Positions 20,718 to 30,826 of a DNA stretch of 64,000 nt are shown here, piece after piece. The stretch comes from Blattamonas nauphoetae (Eukaryota > Preaxostyla > Oxymonadida). The translations under genes and the position numbers were made by a program. Within the stretch, counting starts at the first letter, position 1, and each line of letters opens with the position of its first letter. The stretch covers positions 1 to 64,000 of the forward strand of contig JARBJD010000310.1 of the NCBI GenBank assembly GCA_033064195.1. Reading direction: 5' to 3'. The notes below the pieces were generated by a model, which did no database searches, was not told the origin of the DNA, and saw nothing but the letters and a program-made list of their open reading frames with translations.

Positions 20718-22580
20718 ATGAACTCACACATTACACATCTGACAAACAAAAGAACTGGAGTATCATCATTGACTGGAAATACAACAGGATCAATTAAGTA
20801 CACCAGAGATGACATTGGTCAAATACAACAGCAATTGATGTCTGAACATCACGTCAATTTCCTCTTGAACGATGGAGCACACAGTACCTCAATCCAAGAA
20901 TTGAAACCATCAGAGAATTCACGCTTCTACAAAGGACAGGAAATAATCATTCCACTGACTGGAAATCAAGACATCTGTCAAATCGATGATTCCTTCATCA
21001 CATTCACAATCACAACGACTTTGAAAGTCAACAATTGGGACATTACCCCAGACAAAATTGGATCATACTCAAATGAGAGAATATTTATGTTCGTTGGACT
21101 GAAGCATTCGGCATCAATCTTTAGTAGATTCACTGTTCTTCACAACAATCAAAGAATCATCAGCACAGCAAACAATGACGTTTCAATGGAGTCTCACATC
21201 TACAATATGATCAAACCAAAGAGTCAATTGGAGAATCGAAAGCATGCACATACTCCGTGGCAAAATGCTTGGAATCATGATGAATCTGTTGCAGGTGTCT
21301 ATATTCCACTGTCAGACTTCACATCGGTGTCACAAGCTGGTCATTTCACTGACACAATTCAGGTACCGATTCGTGTGTCAAAAAACCTTGAAGATCTTCT
21401 CATTTTCTCTGGAATGACTGACTATCCTAAATGTCTCTTCGGTGATCTGACATTAAGTGTGTACATCAATGAAGATGCTTTTGTTTGTTGTCCCGTTAAT
21501 CCTGAACTCACTTTGAAGAACACACTTTCGACCTACATTGGCTCAACAAAACCACCAATTCATCATGCAATTGCCGATTGTCAACAGCATCGTCCATGGT
21601 TTTTCCACTCTCTTCTTGCGAACTGCACCAAGAATTTCGTTCAGATTGGCCAATCATTTCGGATATCAGCAGTGACTCAAGACATTTACTATAACTCAGC
21701 TGGAACAGTAGCAAAAGAACCAGAATTCGTGGATCAGTACATCTCATTGAACATTGTAGATTATCAAATTGATGATGTATATTGCATGAGTGCTGGATAC
21801 AAAATGAAAGAAATAGCGAAAGAGAGTCTCAAGAAGATGTATCAGGATCGTCCAGGAACAATTTCTGCAGAGAAGATCTTTTTCTATCCATTTCAGAAGA
21901 CACCAACAGCAACAGGAATTGATTGTACTCAACAGATGGTTCTCGTTAATGCCAAGGATATCATGCTTCTCTTCCGTCACTACGATAATGAAGTCACTTG
22001 TTTTCACAATCCAATGCAGAAAGATCTTCGTGTGCATCTACTCAACAAATATTATCCAGAAAACTGGACATCAACAATTGGAGCTCGCTTCTATCAGTTT
22101 GCCTTGTCGACTCTCAATCTTGATTCATACCTCACTGTTCCGGATGATTTGGAGCGTTCATTGATGGATTTTCTCGTTGAAGAGCATCTTGAAGGTGGTA
22201 GAACATATCCAAATGAAACGATGGCAAGAGTACGACCGATTCATGACAATACTGACTTCCTCTTATGCTTCTCAACTCAACGAAGTGGATGTCCAACAAA
22301 CTGCAATGATTCAATCAGTTCCAGAGGTCAGAATGTTCCCGTCACTTTGAGGTCAAGTCCAATTTACCAAGGTCTGATTGATACATACTACAATGTTCTC
22401 GATCCAAGTCAAAAGAGTAGTGATATGACAACATTCACTCATCCTCCAGCACCGATTCTAGCGACGACTGCAACAACGTGGTGGGTCTTACGATTCGTTA
22501 ATGACGGACCTAAAGTTGAGTACTATCCGAATCACACACTGAAGGCGTTGCACAAAGAACTCGGAATTCCAAAATCATAA
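20718..22580 (+). CDS. Capsid-type protein 1 of Polinton B
   Basis: 620 residues, beta-rich throughout, consistent in length with double-jelly-roll major capsid proteins of Polintons and related viruses. The pattern GQEIIIPLTGNQDICQIDDS followed by FITFTITTT, a central CLFGDLTLSVYINEDAFVCC and a C-terminal PPAPILATTATTWWVLRFV all have counterparts in the next gene, so the two are paralogues. No transmembrane segment or signal peptide is visible. ATG preceded by TTTTTTATTTTTGATAAA. The same gene in element D is just entered at the right window edge. Looks whole. The capsid call is from size, paralogy and neighbourhood, not from a database match. Confidence 0.65.
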   Translation: MNSHITHLTNKRTGVSSLTGNTTGSIKYTRDDIGQIQQQLMSEHHVNFLLNDGAHSTSIQELKPSENSRFYKGQEIIIPLTGNQDICQIDDSFITFTITTTLKVNNWDITPDKIGSYSNERIFMFVGLKHSASIFSRFTVLHNNQRIISTANNDVSMESHIYNMIKPKSQLENRKHAHTPWQNAWNHDESVAGVYIPLSDFTSVSQAGHFTDTIQVPIRVSKNLEDLLIFSGMTDYPKCLFGDLTLSVYINEDAFVCCPVNPELTLKNTLSTYIGSTKPPIHHAIADCQQHRPWFFHSLLANCTKNFVQIGQSFRISAVTQDIYYNSAGTVAKEPEFVDQYISLNIVDYQIDDVYCMSAGYKMKEIAKESLKKMYQDRPGTISAEKIFFYPFQKTPTATGIDCTQQMVLVNAKDIMLLFRHYDNEVTCFHNPMQKDLRVHLLNKYYPENWTSTIGARFYQFALSTLNLDSYLTVPDDLERSLMDFLVEEHLEGGRTYPNETMARVRPIHDNTDFLLCFSTQRSGCPTNCNDSISSRGQNVPVTLRSSPIYQGLIDTYYNVLDPSQKSSDMTTFTHPPAPILATTATTWWVLRFVNDGPKVEYYPNHTLKALHKELGIPKS

Positions 22581-22626
22581 AACAGTAAAAGAAAATAATG
22601 ATATTGTATTATTTATTTTTCTATAA

Positions 22627-24309
22627 ATGAGAAGTATCAGAGCAAATCAATCCAAACCAACATCAACTTTAATTGAACAAATAGAAGTCCAATCATACAT
22701 GCCAAAACAGTGGGATTCAGAGCCTCACGTGTATTCGATTCAGGAAGTGCATCCAACGAATCCTCCGATGCCGTGCAGAATCACTGATGAAATTGAAGTT
22801 CCATTGTGCTATGACGGACATGATGTGACTGAGTTTTCGAAGATTCATTTGCGTATCGATCTCACAGTTACCGTTCCTTATTCGAAACCAACGAGTGCAT
22901 CTGGGCAATATGTTGGAATGTATGGAATGTTCTACGGATTTAAATCATCATCAGATGCAATTCGAGACATGAGACTCGTCGACAGTCAAGGAAACATCAT
23001 TGACAATACACTTCAGAATAATCACATCCACGAATCATTTCTTTATCACACTTTCAAGTCACATGAAGAGAAAAACAACATGAAGCATTGCAACAGCCTT
23101 TGGGAAAATGTCCAGAGAATGGATCCAAGCGTATGTGGATACTATCATTGTCCAGTCAATGCTGCTTCTTCAAACATCACATTTACGATACCACTGGTCA
23201 TTCCATTTGTGAATCTCCTGCCATTAAGTACTTTCGATCAGTATCCAAATTCCATCTTTGGTAATCTCCGATTGAGGTTTCATTTGACAACAGATTCACT
23301 AGTATATTGTCCGATCAGAGTTTCTACCATCGTAAGGAAAACACTTGAAAACAGTATCGATCAAAATCCAAGTATTTCGATATCAACTCTGTCAACTCAA
23401 TCCCAAACAGAATTAATGTACGATGGAGACTTCTCGACATTGACTCAAGAGTTTACACAAATCGGGAATACAGTTCAACGAATTCAATATTTTCAACCGG
23501 CATCATCAGGTCCTGTCAAATATATCGCTACATCGCCAGACACTTCCACTGTTCTTGCTTCATCAGTGGATAAAGTCACATCAGTTTGCTATGGATATCA
23601 GATAACTGATGCAACTAAACAATCTCTGAAAAACACTTACACAAAGACTTTATATGTTCTGAAAGCTGAAAGAATTGACACACAGTCATTTCAATCAAAA
23701 CCAAATGCAATGGGAGTCAGATCAAACATAAGTATCAAACTCAACAATCTCATGAATCTGATGTGCTTATTCCCTGAACGACCTAATGAGTGTACAGTCT
23801 TCAGAAATCCTCAATACGTTGGTCAATTCGAAATGCTTGGATCCAACTTTCCCAATTTCCCGATGTCAACAATCTCACCAGAGTTCGATCAAATGATGAT
23901 GGTGAATGGTGATTTCATTGGTTGTTCAGCCACTGAAGAGTTTGAAAATTCTATTTGTTCCACTCGCGTATTTCACGACAGAGGAAAAGATTTCAAGAGA
24001 AGAAGAGCAACAACATATGCGACTTCTTTCACTTTTATGGTTCCAACAGATCGAAGTGAAATTGCTGGTGGAGAAGAAGGAATATCGACAGCAGAATCAG
24101 TCAATATTGTCTATAGAGGAACACCAATCAATCAGGGAGAACTCGATCCATATTTCACATCAACTCCTGAAGGACCTCCTCCACCAATTCTCGCAGTATA
24201 TCAGGCAACATATTGGTTGTTCTGGATCGAAAATGGACAACCACGGGTGAGATATGTCATTGATCGACGACTCCAAGAAGCATATGAAGAAGAAAAGAGA
24301 GGGTATTAA
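22627..24309 (+). CDS. Capsid-type protein 2 of Polinton B
   Basis: 560 residues, beta-rich. Landmarks are IEVPLCYDGHDVTEF, a strand pair around IFGNLRLRFHLTTDSLVYCP, NISIKLNNLMNLMCLFPERP and a C-terminal PPPPILAVYQATYWLFWIEN followed by a short tail. It is paralogous to the upstream 620-residue protein along most of its length, and a close copy lies at 62239-63915. Length fits a double-jelly-roll capsid protein. Typical Polintons pair one such protein with a smaller single-jelly-roll penton protein, so two large paralogues is unusual. ATG preceded by TTATTTATTTTTCTATAA. Looks whole. Confidence 0.65.
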   Translation: MRSIRANQSKPTSTLIEQIEVQSYMPKQWDSEPHVYSIQEVHPTNPPMPCRITDEIEVPLCYDGHDVTEFSKIHLRIDLTVTVPYSKPTSASGQYVGMYGMFYGFKSSSDAIRDMRLVDSQGNIIDNTLQNNHIHESFLYHTFKSHEEKNNMKHCNSLWENVQRMDPSVCGYYHCPVNAASSNITFTIPLVIPFVNLLPLSTFDQYPNSIFGNLRLRFHLTTDSLVYCPIRVSTIVRKTLENSIDQNPSISISTLSTQSQTELMYDGDFSTLTQEFTQIGNTVQRIQYFQPASSGPVKYIATSPDTSTVLASSVDKVTSVCYGYQITDATKQSLKNTYTKTLYVLKAERIDTQSFQSKPNAMGVRSNISIKLNNLMNLMCLFPERPNECTVFRNPQYVGQFEMLGSNFPNFPMSTISPEFDQMMMVNGDFIGCSATEEFENSICSTRVFHDRGKDFKRRRATTYATSFTFMVPTDRSEIAGGEEGISTAESVNIVYRGTPINQGELDPYFTSTPEGPPPPILAVYQATYWLFWIENGQPRVRYVIDRRLQEAYEEEKRGY

Positions 24310-24356
24310 TGACAAAACACTTTTGATTTTTTTTTAATTTTTGCTAAAAAACAGCA

Positions 24357-24766
24357 ATGGTCAAACGCTATTTCTCAATTCAGAATTCCCACACCGCTCA
24401 ATTTCCACATGATTTTACCAATTCTAGAAAACCAAAATATGTTCACTTTCTCGACTGTAAACTCATTCATGTGAAGGAAGAGATTGGTGAGACTTCAACG
24501 GTTATTTCCAAAGATATTCCACAGAATACACCATTCATGCTGATTGGATTCAGACTGATGCTCACAATGATTCATATGTTGCTTTTTGTCACGAACAGAT
24601 TGCAAAGAGAAAGAAGTGGGAATTAAGCACTCGACAATCAATAGTGAAGATCTGGTTCAAAGACAGTTCTGGTGAATCAATAGAGATGGAAACAACGGAG
24701 ACAATCAATGGAAAAATAATCATGGAGTACTATGAATTTCTGGTTGATCTGATGTTGGAATACTAA
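24357..24766 (+). pseudogene. 136-residue-type protein of Polinton B
   Basis: Close relative of the intact gene at 61797-62207, starting MVKRYFSIQNSHTAQFPHDF. It follows capsid protein 2 with a T-rich signal in the gap, in the same order as element D. Fossil with about one break. For what the family looks like see the intact copy. Confidence 0.7.
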
Positions 24767-25136
24767 ATGGTGTTAGCATATTTTTGTAATTGTTCATTGA
24801 AGATGGCAAAATTATCCTTAGAGAAGAGCCTTCCCACGTTCGTACGAGCTTCCTATAGACACCCCGATACTCCTTTGGGGATCGTTCTATCGCGATCCTT
24901 CTAAATGACTGCTGCTGGCGAATTCCTTGAAGGGTTAAGTCTTGGGTGGGCATGATTTACGGGCACATCTAAGTGCTGCCAACATGAACCCCGGGGACAA
25001 TCTTTCGATCATCCGTCTCCAATCCAACCTCCAAATCGTTCTGCGCATCAGTCACCAGGGCACCATTTTGCCTGAGTATCTTGGAACATTACGTCGAGGG
25101 CTCTGTACTTGAACTTGGCCAACAACTCCTCTTCAT
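24767..25136. other. Unassigned sequence beyond element B
   Basis: Higher GC than the element genes, no gene visible. The S74-type fibre gene that follows the 136-residue gene in element D is absent here, so element B has lost its far end or was joined to foreign DNA near 24770. Confidence 0.4.
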
Positions 25137-25185
25137 ATACAAATTAAAAAATCAGAAAGTTAAAAAAGTTTAACGTTTATTTTTG
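25137..25185 (-). promoter_or_regulatory. Orphan early-type start signal
   Basis: On the minus strand this reads AAATAAACGTTAAAC, a T-run, then CTGATTTTTTAATTTGTA and an ATG ending at 25134. It matches the polymerase start region of elements A and C, but no polymerase or other recognisable frame follows. It looks like a stranded piece of another Polinton. Confidence 0.45.
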
Positions 25186-25394
25186 GACTACCCATAACTC
25201 CGGAAATACTTCTCAGATCACACGAAACACGTCATATATAAACTCGTCAGACCGATATTAACCTTGTCAGTACACTTTTGGATGATCACAAAAATTAAGC
25301 ATAATTTTGAAAAATTCATTTTTTTAATTATCATAAATAAGAGTGAAAAAAAGTGAAAAAATCATTTTTGACCAAAACAATCCATGGATGCCCT

Positions 25395-26160
25395 GGATGC
25401 ATGGGGAGGTAGTGCACGTCATTCTGGTGCATTCTGGATGTGCCTGTGCGCCGTGGACATGTGGACGTGTCGATCCAATGACACATCAATCGGCATAAGG
25501 AAATGATGCCAGTTCAATAGTGTGATTCGTGTCAACGTGTCAATGGAAAAATGGGAGAATTTATTTTGTTTATAAATCCACGGGTCCACAGGTCCACAGG
25601 TCCACATTGTACATTAAACAAATATATAACCTCCTATGCTCTAACTAATCTCATTTTTATCATCTTTGTCAACTGTCACTTTATAATATGAAGAAAATTG
25701 TAGCATCAATACTGAAAAGTCCACATAAACAAAACTGATTTATGTAATATGCCAGCTGTGAGCATGAAGAAGAGTTCTTTTACAAGTCTCCGCATTACTT
25801 CCTTAGTAGTCGGTGGACTTTGTGGACTTGTGGACTTGTGGACCTGTGGACCTGTGGACCTGTGGATTTGTAAATAAAATAAAAATGCCGATTTTCCCAT
25901 TGACACGTTGACACCAATTGCATTAGGAATCAACCACCAACTGATCATGCCAATTGATTTGTCAATGTATCGAAATTCAGTATTTTGGTGCATTCTGGAC
26001 GTGCCCCTGCTCCGTGGACCTTGTGTACTTGTGGACCTGTGGACCTGTGGATTTGTAAATAAAATAAAAATGCCGATTTTCCCATTGACACGTTGACACC
26101 AATTGCATTAGGAATCAACCACCAACTGATCATGCCAATTGATTTGTCAATGTATCGACT
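25395..26160. repeat. GTGGACC-rich repeat cluster with direct and inverted copies
   Basis: Stretch 25830-25978 and stretch 26015-26160 are nearly identical direct copies (GTGGACCTGTGGACCTGTGG, AATGCCGATTTTCCCATTGA, ATCATGCCAATTGATTTGTC). Stretch 25480-25610 is a diverged inverted copy. The spacer 25610-25830 holds no gene I can see. Related GTGGACC blocks flank the primase-helicase at 56235-60715. No coding content. Confidence 0.7.
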
Positions 26161-26323
26161 TCCAATCGTTTTTGGAGTATATTTGATCGAAAAATGTCAG
26201 AATTAGGTTCAAAATTCATCAAAATCGAAGAGTCGACAAATGTGTGTTTTTGAGGTCAAAAGTGATTTATTCCGTGCTATTGGCGAAGTAGGTATGTATC
26301 GGTATCCGTCTTCTAGACTACTT
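26161..26323. other. Spacer before element C
   Basis: Short AT-rich spacer in which I see no gene or repeat. Similarity to Polinton A begins at about 26324. Confidence 0.4.
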
Positions 26324-27071
26324 GTGTCGCATTATCTTGGAATCCATCCCTGATTGTTCTGATCACTCGATCGACAATTCTGTTGTGATTTGTGAATGGT
26401 GAACTTGTGAAATATGTACTGACTTTCTGGTTCTTGAAATACGTTGTTGCTTCTCCACTTGTCCATGCTGCTTCTCCATCACCTCGAATGTTATTCACAT
26501 GAACTCCACGATGATTAATCAGGTCATTGATTGCTGTCTTGACTTTGCTCCATGATTTATCCAGAACTGGAATGACAACCAGGTATTTAGTGTTGATATT
26601 GATGGCAAAGAGGTAGATCTGCAACACTGTTTTCGACGTTGGTGATTGAATGAAAACGAGATCAATTTCCCAAGATCCGAACTTGGGAGAAAAGTATGGT
26701 CGATCACAATTCTGTGGAACCTTTCTGTCTGATGTCTTCTGTGGATCTCCAGTAATTGCTTTGGACATGAACTTCATTTTTGATCGAAAAGGATACACGA
26801 TTTTTTCCGTTATTTTAGGCATCATTGGTTGATCAATAATCATTCTGTCACTTCCTTTTTCTCTCTGAATTTTTCTCGGATGTGCAACACTCCATCTGTG
26901 ATCAAATTCCTCATACCAATCCTGAAATGATCTTCCTCCGAATGGGATTTGTTTTGTGTGAGTCAGTATGAAGTTAAGATCATCGTTCGCAATTGTTTTG
27001 TTAATCGAGGCTCGAACAAATGTGTCTCTGTTCATTTTATTGGCATCCAGAATGTGTGAGGTAATGAAGTG
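26324..27071 (-). pseudogene. Integrase C, catalytic-core part
   Basis: Left of the nested insertion. Contains the conserved core landmarks WEIDLVFI, RGDGEAAW and NRIVDRVIR, close to integrase A. The SH3-like C-terminus is absent because the element is cut at about 26324. The other part of the gene is at 31280-32053. Fossil. Confidence 0.8.
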
Positions 27072-27486
27072 GGGTATTTCTATTGGGAGGTGAAAATCTC
27101 GGTGGGAGGTGAGAATCTCGGTGGGAGGTGAAAATCTCGGTGGGAGGTGAAAATGTCGGTTGGGAGGTGAAAATTCTCTCAAGTATCTATTTGATCGTTG
27201 ATCAAATTTTTGATACCAGTGTAGTCGAGTAGGTAGTGTGTGTAACCTTCCATACATCAGGTCGTGGGTTCAATCCCCCCCATCAGCTTCTTTTTCTTTT
27301 TTTTATTTTTCCTCCTCACAACTACTCAGACAACATTTCATTCTTTTTCTCCTCACTTCATGGATAGAATTCCGATTTGTGATGTTCGGAAGATCAGACC
27401 TTTTTCGTATCAAAACGAGAATGGTGATGGAATTCACAAAGAAAAAGGGAGTAAACAACTCTGATGATGTGGAATGAAAATGGAGA
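27072..27486 (+). repeat. Left terminal inverted repeat of the Mutator-like element
   Basis: 415 bases matching 30827-31279 inverted. It begins with about five iterations of GGGAGGTGAAAATCTCGGT (27085-27172), continues with the tRNA-like segment, then a T-rich part and ends at TGGAGA (27481-27486), after which the two ends diverge. Confidence 0.85.
27214..27285 (+). other. tRNA-derived Pol III promoter-like segment, left end
   Basis: TAGTCGAGTAGG at 27222-27233 fits the box A consensus and GGTTCAATCC at 27267-27276 fits box B, about 45 bases apart as in tRNA genes. ACCT/AGGT flank a CCATAC-containing loop. Acceptor pairing is poor, so it is a tRNA-derived repeat and not a working tRNA gene. 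It points into the element. Confidence 0.55.
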
Positions 27487-30400
27487 ACTTTCTATCCTGG
27501 ACAAATGATGAGGAAGAAGAGGCGTGCGTCAGGGAGGCACTACGAGTAGATTGTGCGCAGTGGCTACATCTCTTCTCGTTCCACCTCTTTCTCATTCGCT
27601 CTTCACAGTTTACAGTTCAACTTTTGATCTATTTCAATATTTCGTCAACTTTAACCCACTCCGACACGTGCTTTCAGCCCACTGAGTTCGATCGTTCTTT
27701 CCTTCACTCCTCCGTCGCAGTGTTCGCCGCATCATGCTTTCCACACTGCCGCTTTCTGATTCCTTTTCTTCCATGTTTTGTTTCGCCTATAATTGCCGAA
27801 TCTTCCCTATTCCACTCCCTTCAGTCACGCTCACGCCTCCGCCGAAGATTCACCATCACACTTCTAAGAGGAAGATGAGCACGACACTAAATCTTGCATG
27901 GCCAGTGCTCCATCGATCTCGCCCTTCGATTTGATCAGAAGACGCGATAACAGCGGTTGAGGATGTGGCGATCGCGTGGACGACTCGCGATGCAACTGGG
28001 AGCACACCGGCGTTGTGTAATCTTCACAGGTCGTATGCAACCAGTCCAGGGATTTGTGGAACCGCGTCAGGCGAGCTTCGCTGGATGGGCGTGGAGCTAG
28101 CGGTGGTGTGCGAACAAAACGTGTTGATCGCACGACGCTCTCGAAGGTCGTGACAGTGACGTCGAGGTTTTGTATCTTTCTCCATTCGTGCGACTTCTGA
28201 GTTCAGGAAATAGATGTAATTCTTGTTTTGGGGAACCGATCGTTCAACTGGATGTTTGGCTGGTTGTTCTGTCTTGACAGTGTTCCCAATCTTGATCGCA
28301 GACCAGCAGGTGAGCTTTTTCAGTGGAACAACAACTTTGCGTGTTCAACTCACGATCGTCAGCGTGCAGTCTGTCACGCAAGCTTCGCCATTCTTTTGAA
28401 ACTTCCAAAACGCGATGTAGTGCCTTTTGCCGATGAAGATGCTCTCTCCTACCCATGACACCTGCGTCCAATTCCCCATTGTTGTCCCTTCCTTGTCCAG
28501 CGCAAGGTTCGGTTTGGCCAATTCAATTTCGAATGTCGAGGCTGCTTCCAAAGCTCCAACTGACATAGTTCATTTTGTATCAAGTTCTTCGTATTCACAT
28601 TTGGCTGGGGTGTCACACACAATCAGTGGGAGAGGAGCAAAAAGGAAGTGCTGCTGCTATGCATTCGTCTTTTAAATCGAGAAACATATGCTTTTCGATC
28701 AATGATGATAATACTGAAACTATGACGGAAGTTGCTGAATAATTGAATGATATATTTGCATACGCATCGTTCCACCTAAGATCCTTAATTGTGGTGATGT
28801 CTGAGTGAAATTTTCAGTCCGGATTCTCATTGCTGGTCGCTTTCTCGGCTTTTATGAATCTTGTTCCTTTCGATGTTGGTCATGATGCCAGTCATATTCA
28901 AACAAGCGTTGATGGAATGTTGTTATCGAAGAAGTCGTTTCTGGTTTAATCACGAACTGAGGAAGGAAGAGTGGTTATGTTCAGATACAAGATGGAAACA
29001 GTTGGATCTTGAGAGGGTGAGAGAAAGAAGGTGAATATTTCGAATAGCAGAGAGATAAACGAGAATGGGGAAGAGCGAATGATGATCTGAACGGTTGGAA
29101 GAAGCATACATTTACGTTAAGTGTCAGAATGCATCGGAAGAGCTCTTGGCGTTCATCTTCATCACGTATCAGTCGGTTCACAACTTGTAAATTCCTGAAA
29201 GTATTGTTCGAATCTTTCGGCTTCGGGTTTCTTTCCTGTGAAGAAAGAAGAGAGGATTATTCCGAAGACATACTTGGCGAGATGGTGAGAGTCGTTGAGA
29301 TCAGTCGACAATAGTGGGATAAAAAAGTGTATTGCTTCTGAAACTCGTCTTCTTCTCGCGAAACAGATTAAATAGATAATGTCTTGAGAAAGTTGTGAAA
29401 CAGGCATGGAACTCTGTCTAGTGAACGATTTGATCTCTCGTTGATTTCGAAAGTGAGACGAGTCAACGAGAGCCAACTCCGATGAATTGGGTTGTGGGAA
29501 TGACGCGATCGAGTCTTCAGAAGTGTCGAAAAGCAGAAGTGAGACCACAAATCGATTCACACCAGAAATGAAAAGAAGATGAACAAAACATACATCAGAA
29601 TGAAGCAAGAGTAATGAAGGAAAATGACGAAGAACCGTCAAAGGATCATCCGAAAGTATCACACTTCGATCCTTCGACACGGCATCGGAGAACACTGGCT
29701 GGAAGAAGAGAGACGCCACAGCAATGAAGAACACCAGAACAGAAAGGACATTGAAGAAGGGAGGGAAGAAGAGAATCAAAAACAAAGGAAGAAAGACAAC
29801 GGAAATGGACGAAGAGTGAAGGAAGTCAATGCACACATTGACACGCTGGAGACGCTGAGTCGAGTCTTCGAGCCGCATCCATCGCTCGTATTGCCCCTCT
29901 GCCTTTTTTTCACTCACGACGCTCTTTCACCTCCGCTCTGTCTTTGAACACTGTTTGGGCATGGTCGAGTCCACGGAGAGACACAAGAACACTTTTAGAA
30001 GGTGAGGGAAAGGGAGAGTGAGAGGAAGGAGTGAAGAAGGTTGAGATCAGGAAGTTTTGCAGAAAGGCAACGATGACACCCAATTGAAGAACGAGAACGA
30101 AGCAGGCAACACAAAAACACGCAAGCAGCGAGCTCGCCAGCCGGTAGCCAAGCGCACCTCCATCTCCACTCGATTGTGACACAGCTCACCCCACACACAT
30201 TTCAGCTCTTCTCCCTTCGCTTCAGCATCCTTCTCCAGTATACATCTCCCATCTTCCTCATCTCTCAACCGGCGACGCAGTCACTCCTCCTTCTCCACAA
30301 CGTCACGCACTTCGCCATCCTGCAAGCCCACCCTCTTCTCCACCTCGGCCGCTATCATCCACAGACAGACCATCTCCTCCAAAACAGAATGGGCTTGCCC

Positions 30401-30826
30401 ATCCATTTCTGCCACGGTCTGACAAATCAAAACATTTCTACCATCATTGCCAATCGCAGAAAGACAACGAAGAATTCAAGTTCAAAACAGGATCAACGGA
30501 GGAAGGAAGGTTTCATTGCTTTAACCTACAATACCCAAACACCACAATCATCCCAAATCCCAAAGAGACACAGAAACAAGTGTCGAAAACGGACAAAGAA
30601 CAAATGAATGATACACACTTCGAGATCCAAGATCCACTGATTCTTCTCCAATAAGATCGACTGCAGAATGCTCACTCTCTCCTTCAGAGCCTCCGTCTCC
30701 GTACGGCATAACTTGAACGTAGAAAAAGACGAAGGAAGATCGATGACAATGACAGACCACGAACGATCTGGATTTTGCTGGATAGTCCATCACAGTTTGA
30801 GTTTAATCTTGTCAAGGAACTATAAA
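27487..30826. other. Cargo of the Mutator-like element, host-like fragments
   Basis: Composition is more GC-rich than the surrounding Polinton. Minus-strand frame 28345-28566 reads protein-like (TMGNWTQVSWVGESIFIGKR, then HYIAFWKFQKNGEACVTDC) and 29162-29917 is an open 251-residue frame with a plausible helical end (GKKPEAERFEQYFQEFTS). No start, stop or splice structure can be fixed for either and no family is recognised. A transposase DDE domain is not visible. I regard the block as captured host gene pieces, with low confidence in strand and limits. Confidence 0.35.
29162..29917 (-). CDS. Hypothetical 251-residue frame inside the Mutator-like cargo
   Basis: Not recognised. Hydrophobic N-terminal third (VVFLPLFLILFFPPFFNV) followed by a polar leucine-rich part and a Glu/Phe-rich end. 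It might be an exon of a host gene, or a chance opening: the opposite strand (29624-29947) is also open and Lys/Glu-rich, a pattern that makes one of the two a mirror of the other. I keep it only as a candidate. Confidence 0.2.
   Translation of the reverse strand: MSEKKAEGQYERWMRLEDSTQRLQRVNVCIDFLHSSSISVVFLPLFLILFFPPFFNVLSVLVFFIAVASLFFQPVFSDAVSKDRSVILSDDPLTVLRHFPSLLLLHSDVCFVHLLFISGVNRFVVSLLLFDTSEDSIASFPQPNSSELALVDSSHFRNQREIKSFTRQSSMPVSQLSQDIIYLICFARRRRVSEAIHFFIPLLSTDLNDSHHLAKYVFGIILSSFFTGKKPEAERFEQYFQEFTSCEPTDT

Larger units (their letters stand above)
11302..24766 (+). mobile_element. Polinton/Maverick-like element B, most complete copy
   Basis: Reading left to right: DNA polymerase, integrase, coil protein, packaging ATPase (opposite strand), an unknown protein of about 315 residues, a decayed gene, two small MAPG proteins, two capsid-type proteins and a 136-residue-type protein. 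Intergenic gaps are mostly 20-60 bases and most hold a T-rich start signal. The left edge is cut into the polymerase N-terminus at a Mutator-like element end; the right edge is not defined. A polymerase plus integrase plus FtsK/A32 ATPase plus capsid set is the accepted Polinton signature. Fossil: polymerase, integrase, both capsid genes and small genes are open over long stretches; about three or four other genes are broken. Confidence 0.9.

Noticed and set aside
25137-25185. Start of a further polymerase gene
   Set aside because: The signal is present but no polymerase-like reading follows on the minus strand.
27214-27285. Functional tRNA gene in the Mutator-like end
   Set aside because: The acceptor stem is lacking and the segment is duplicated inverted as part of the element ends.
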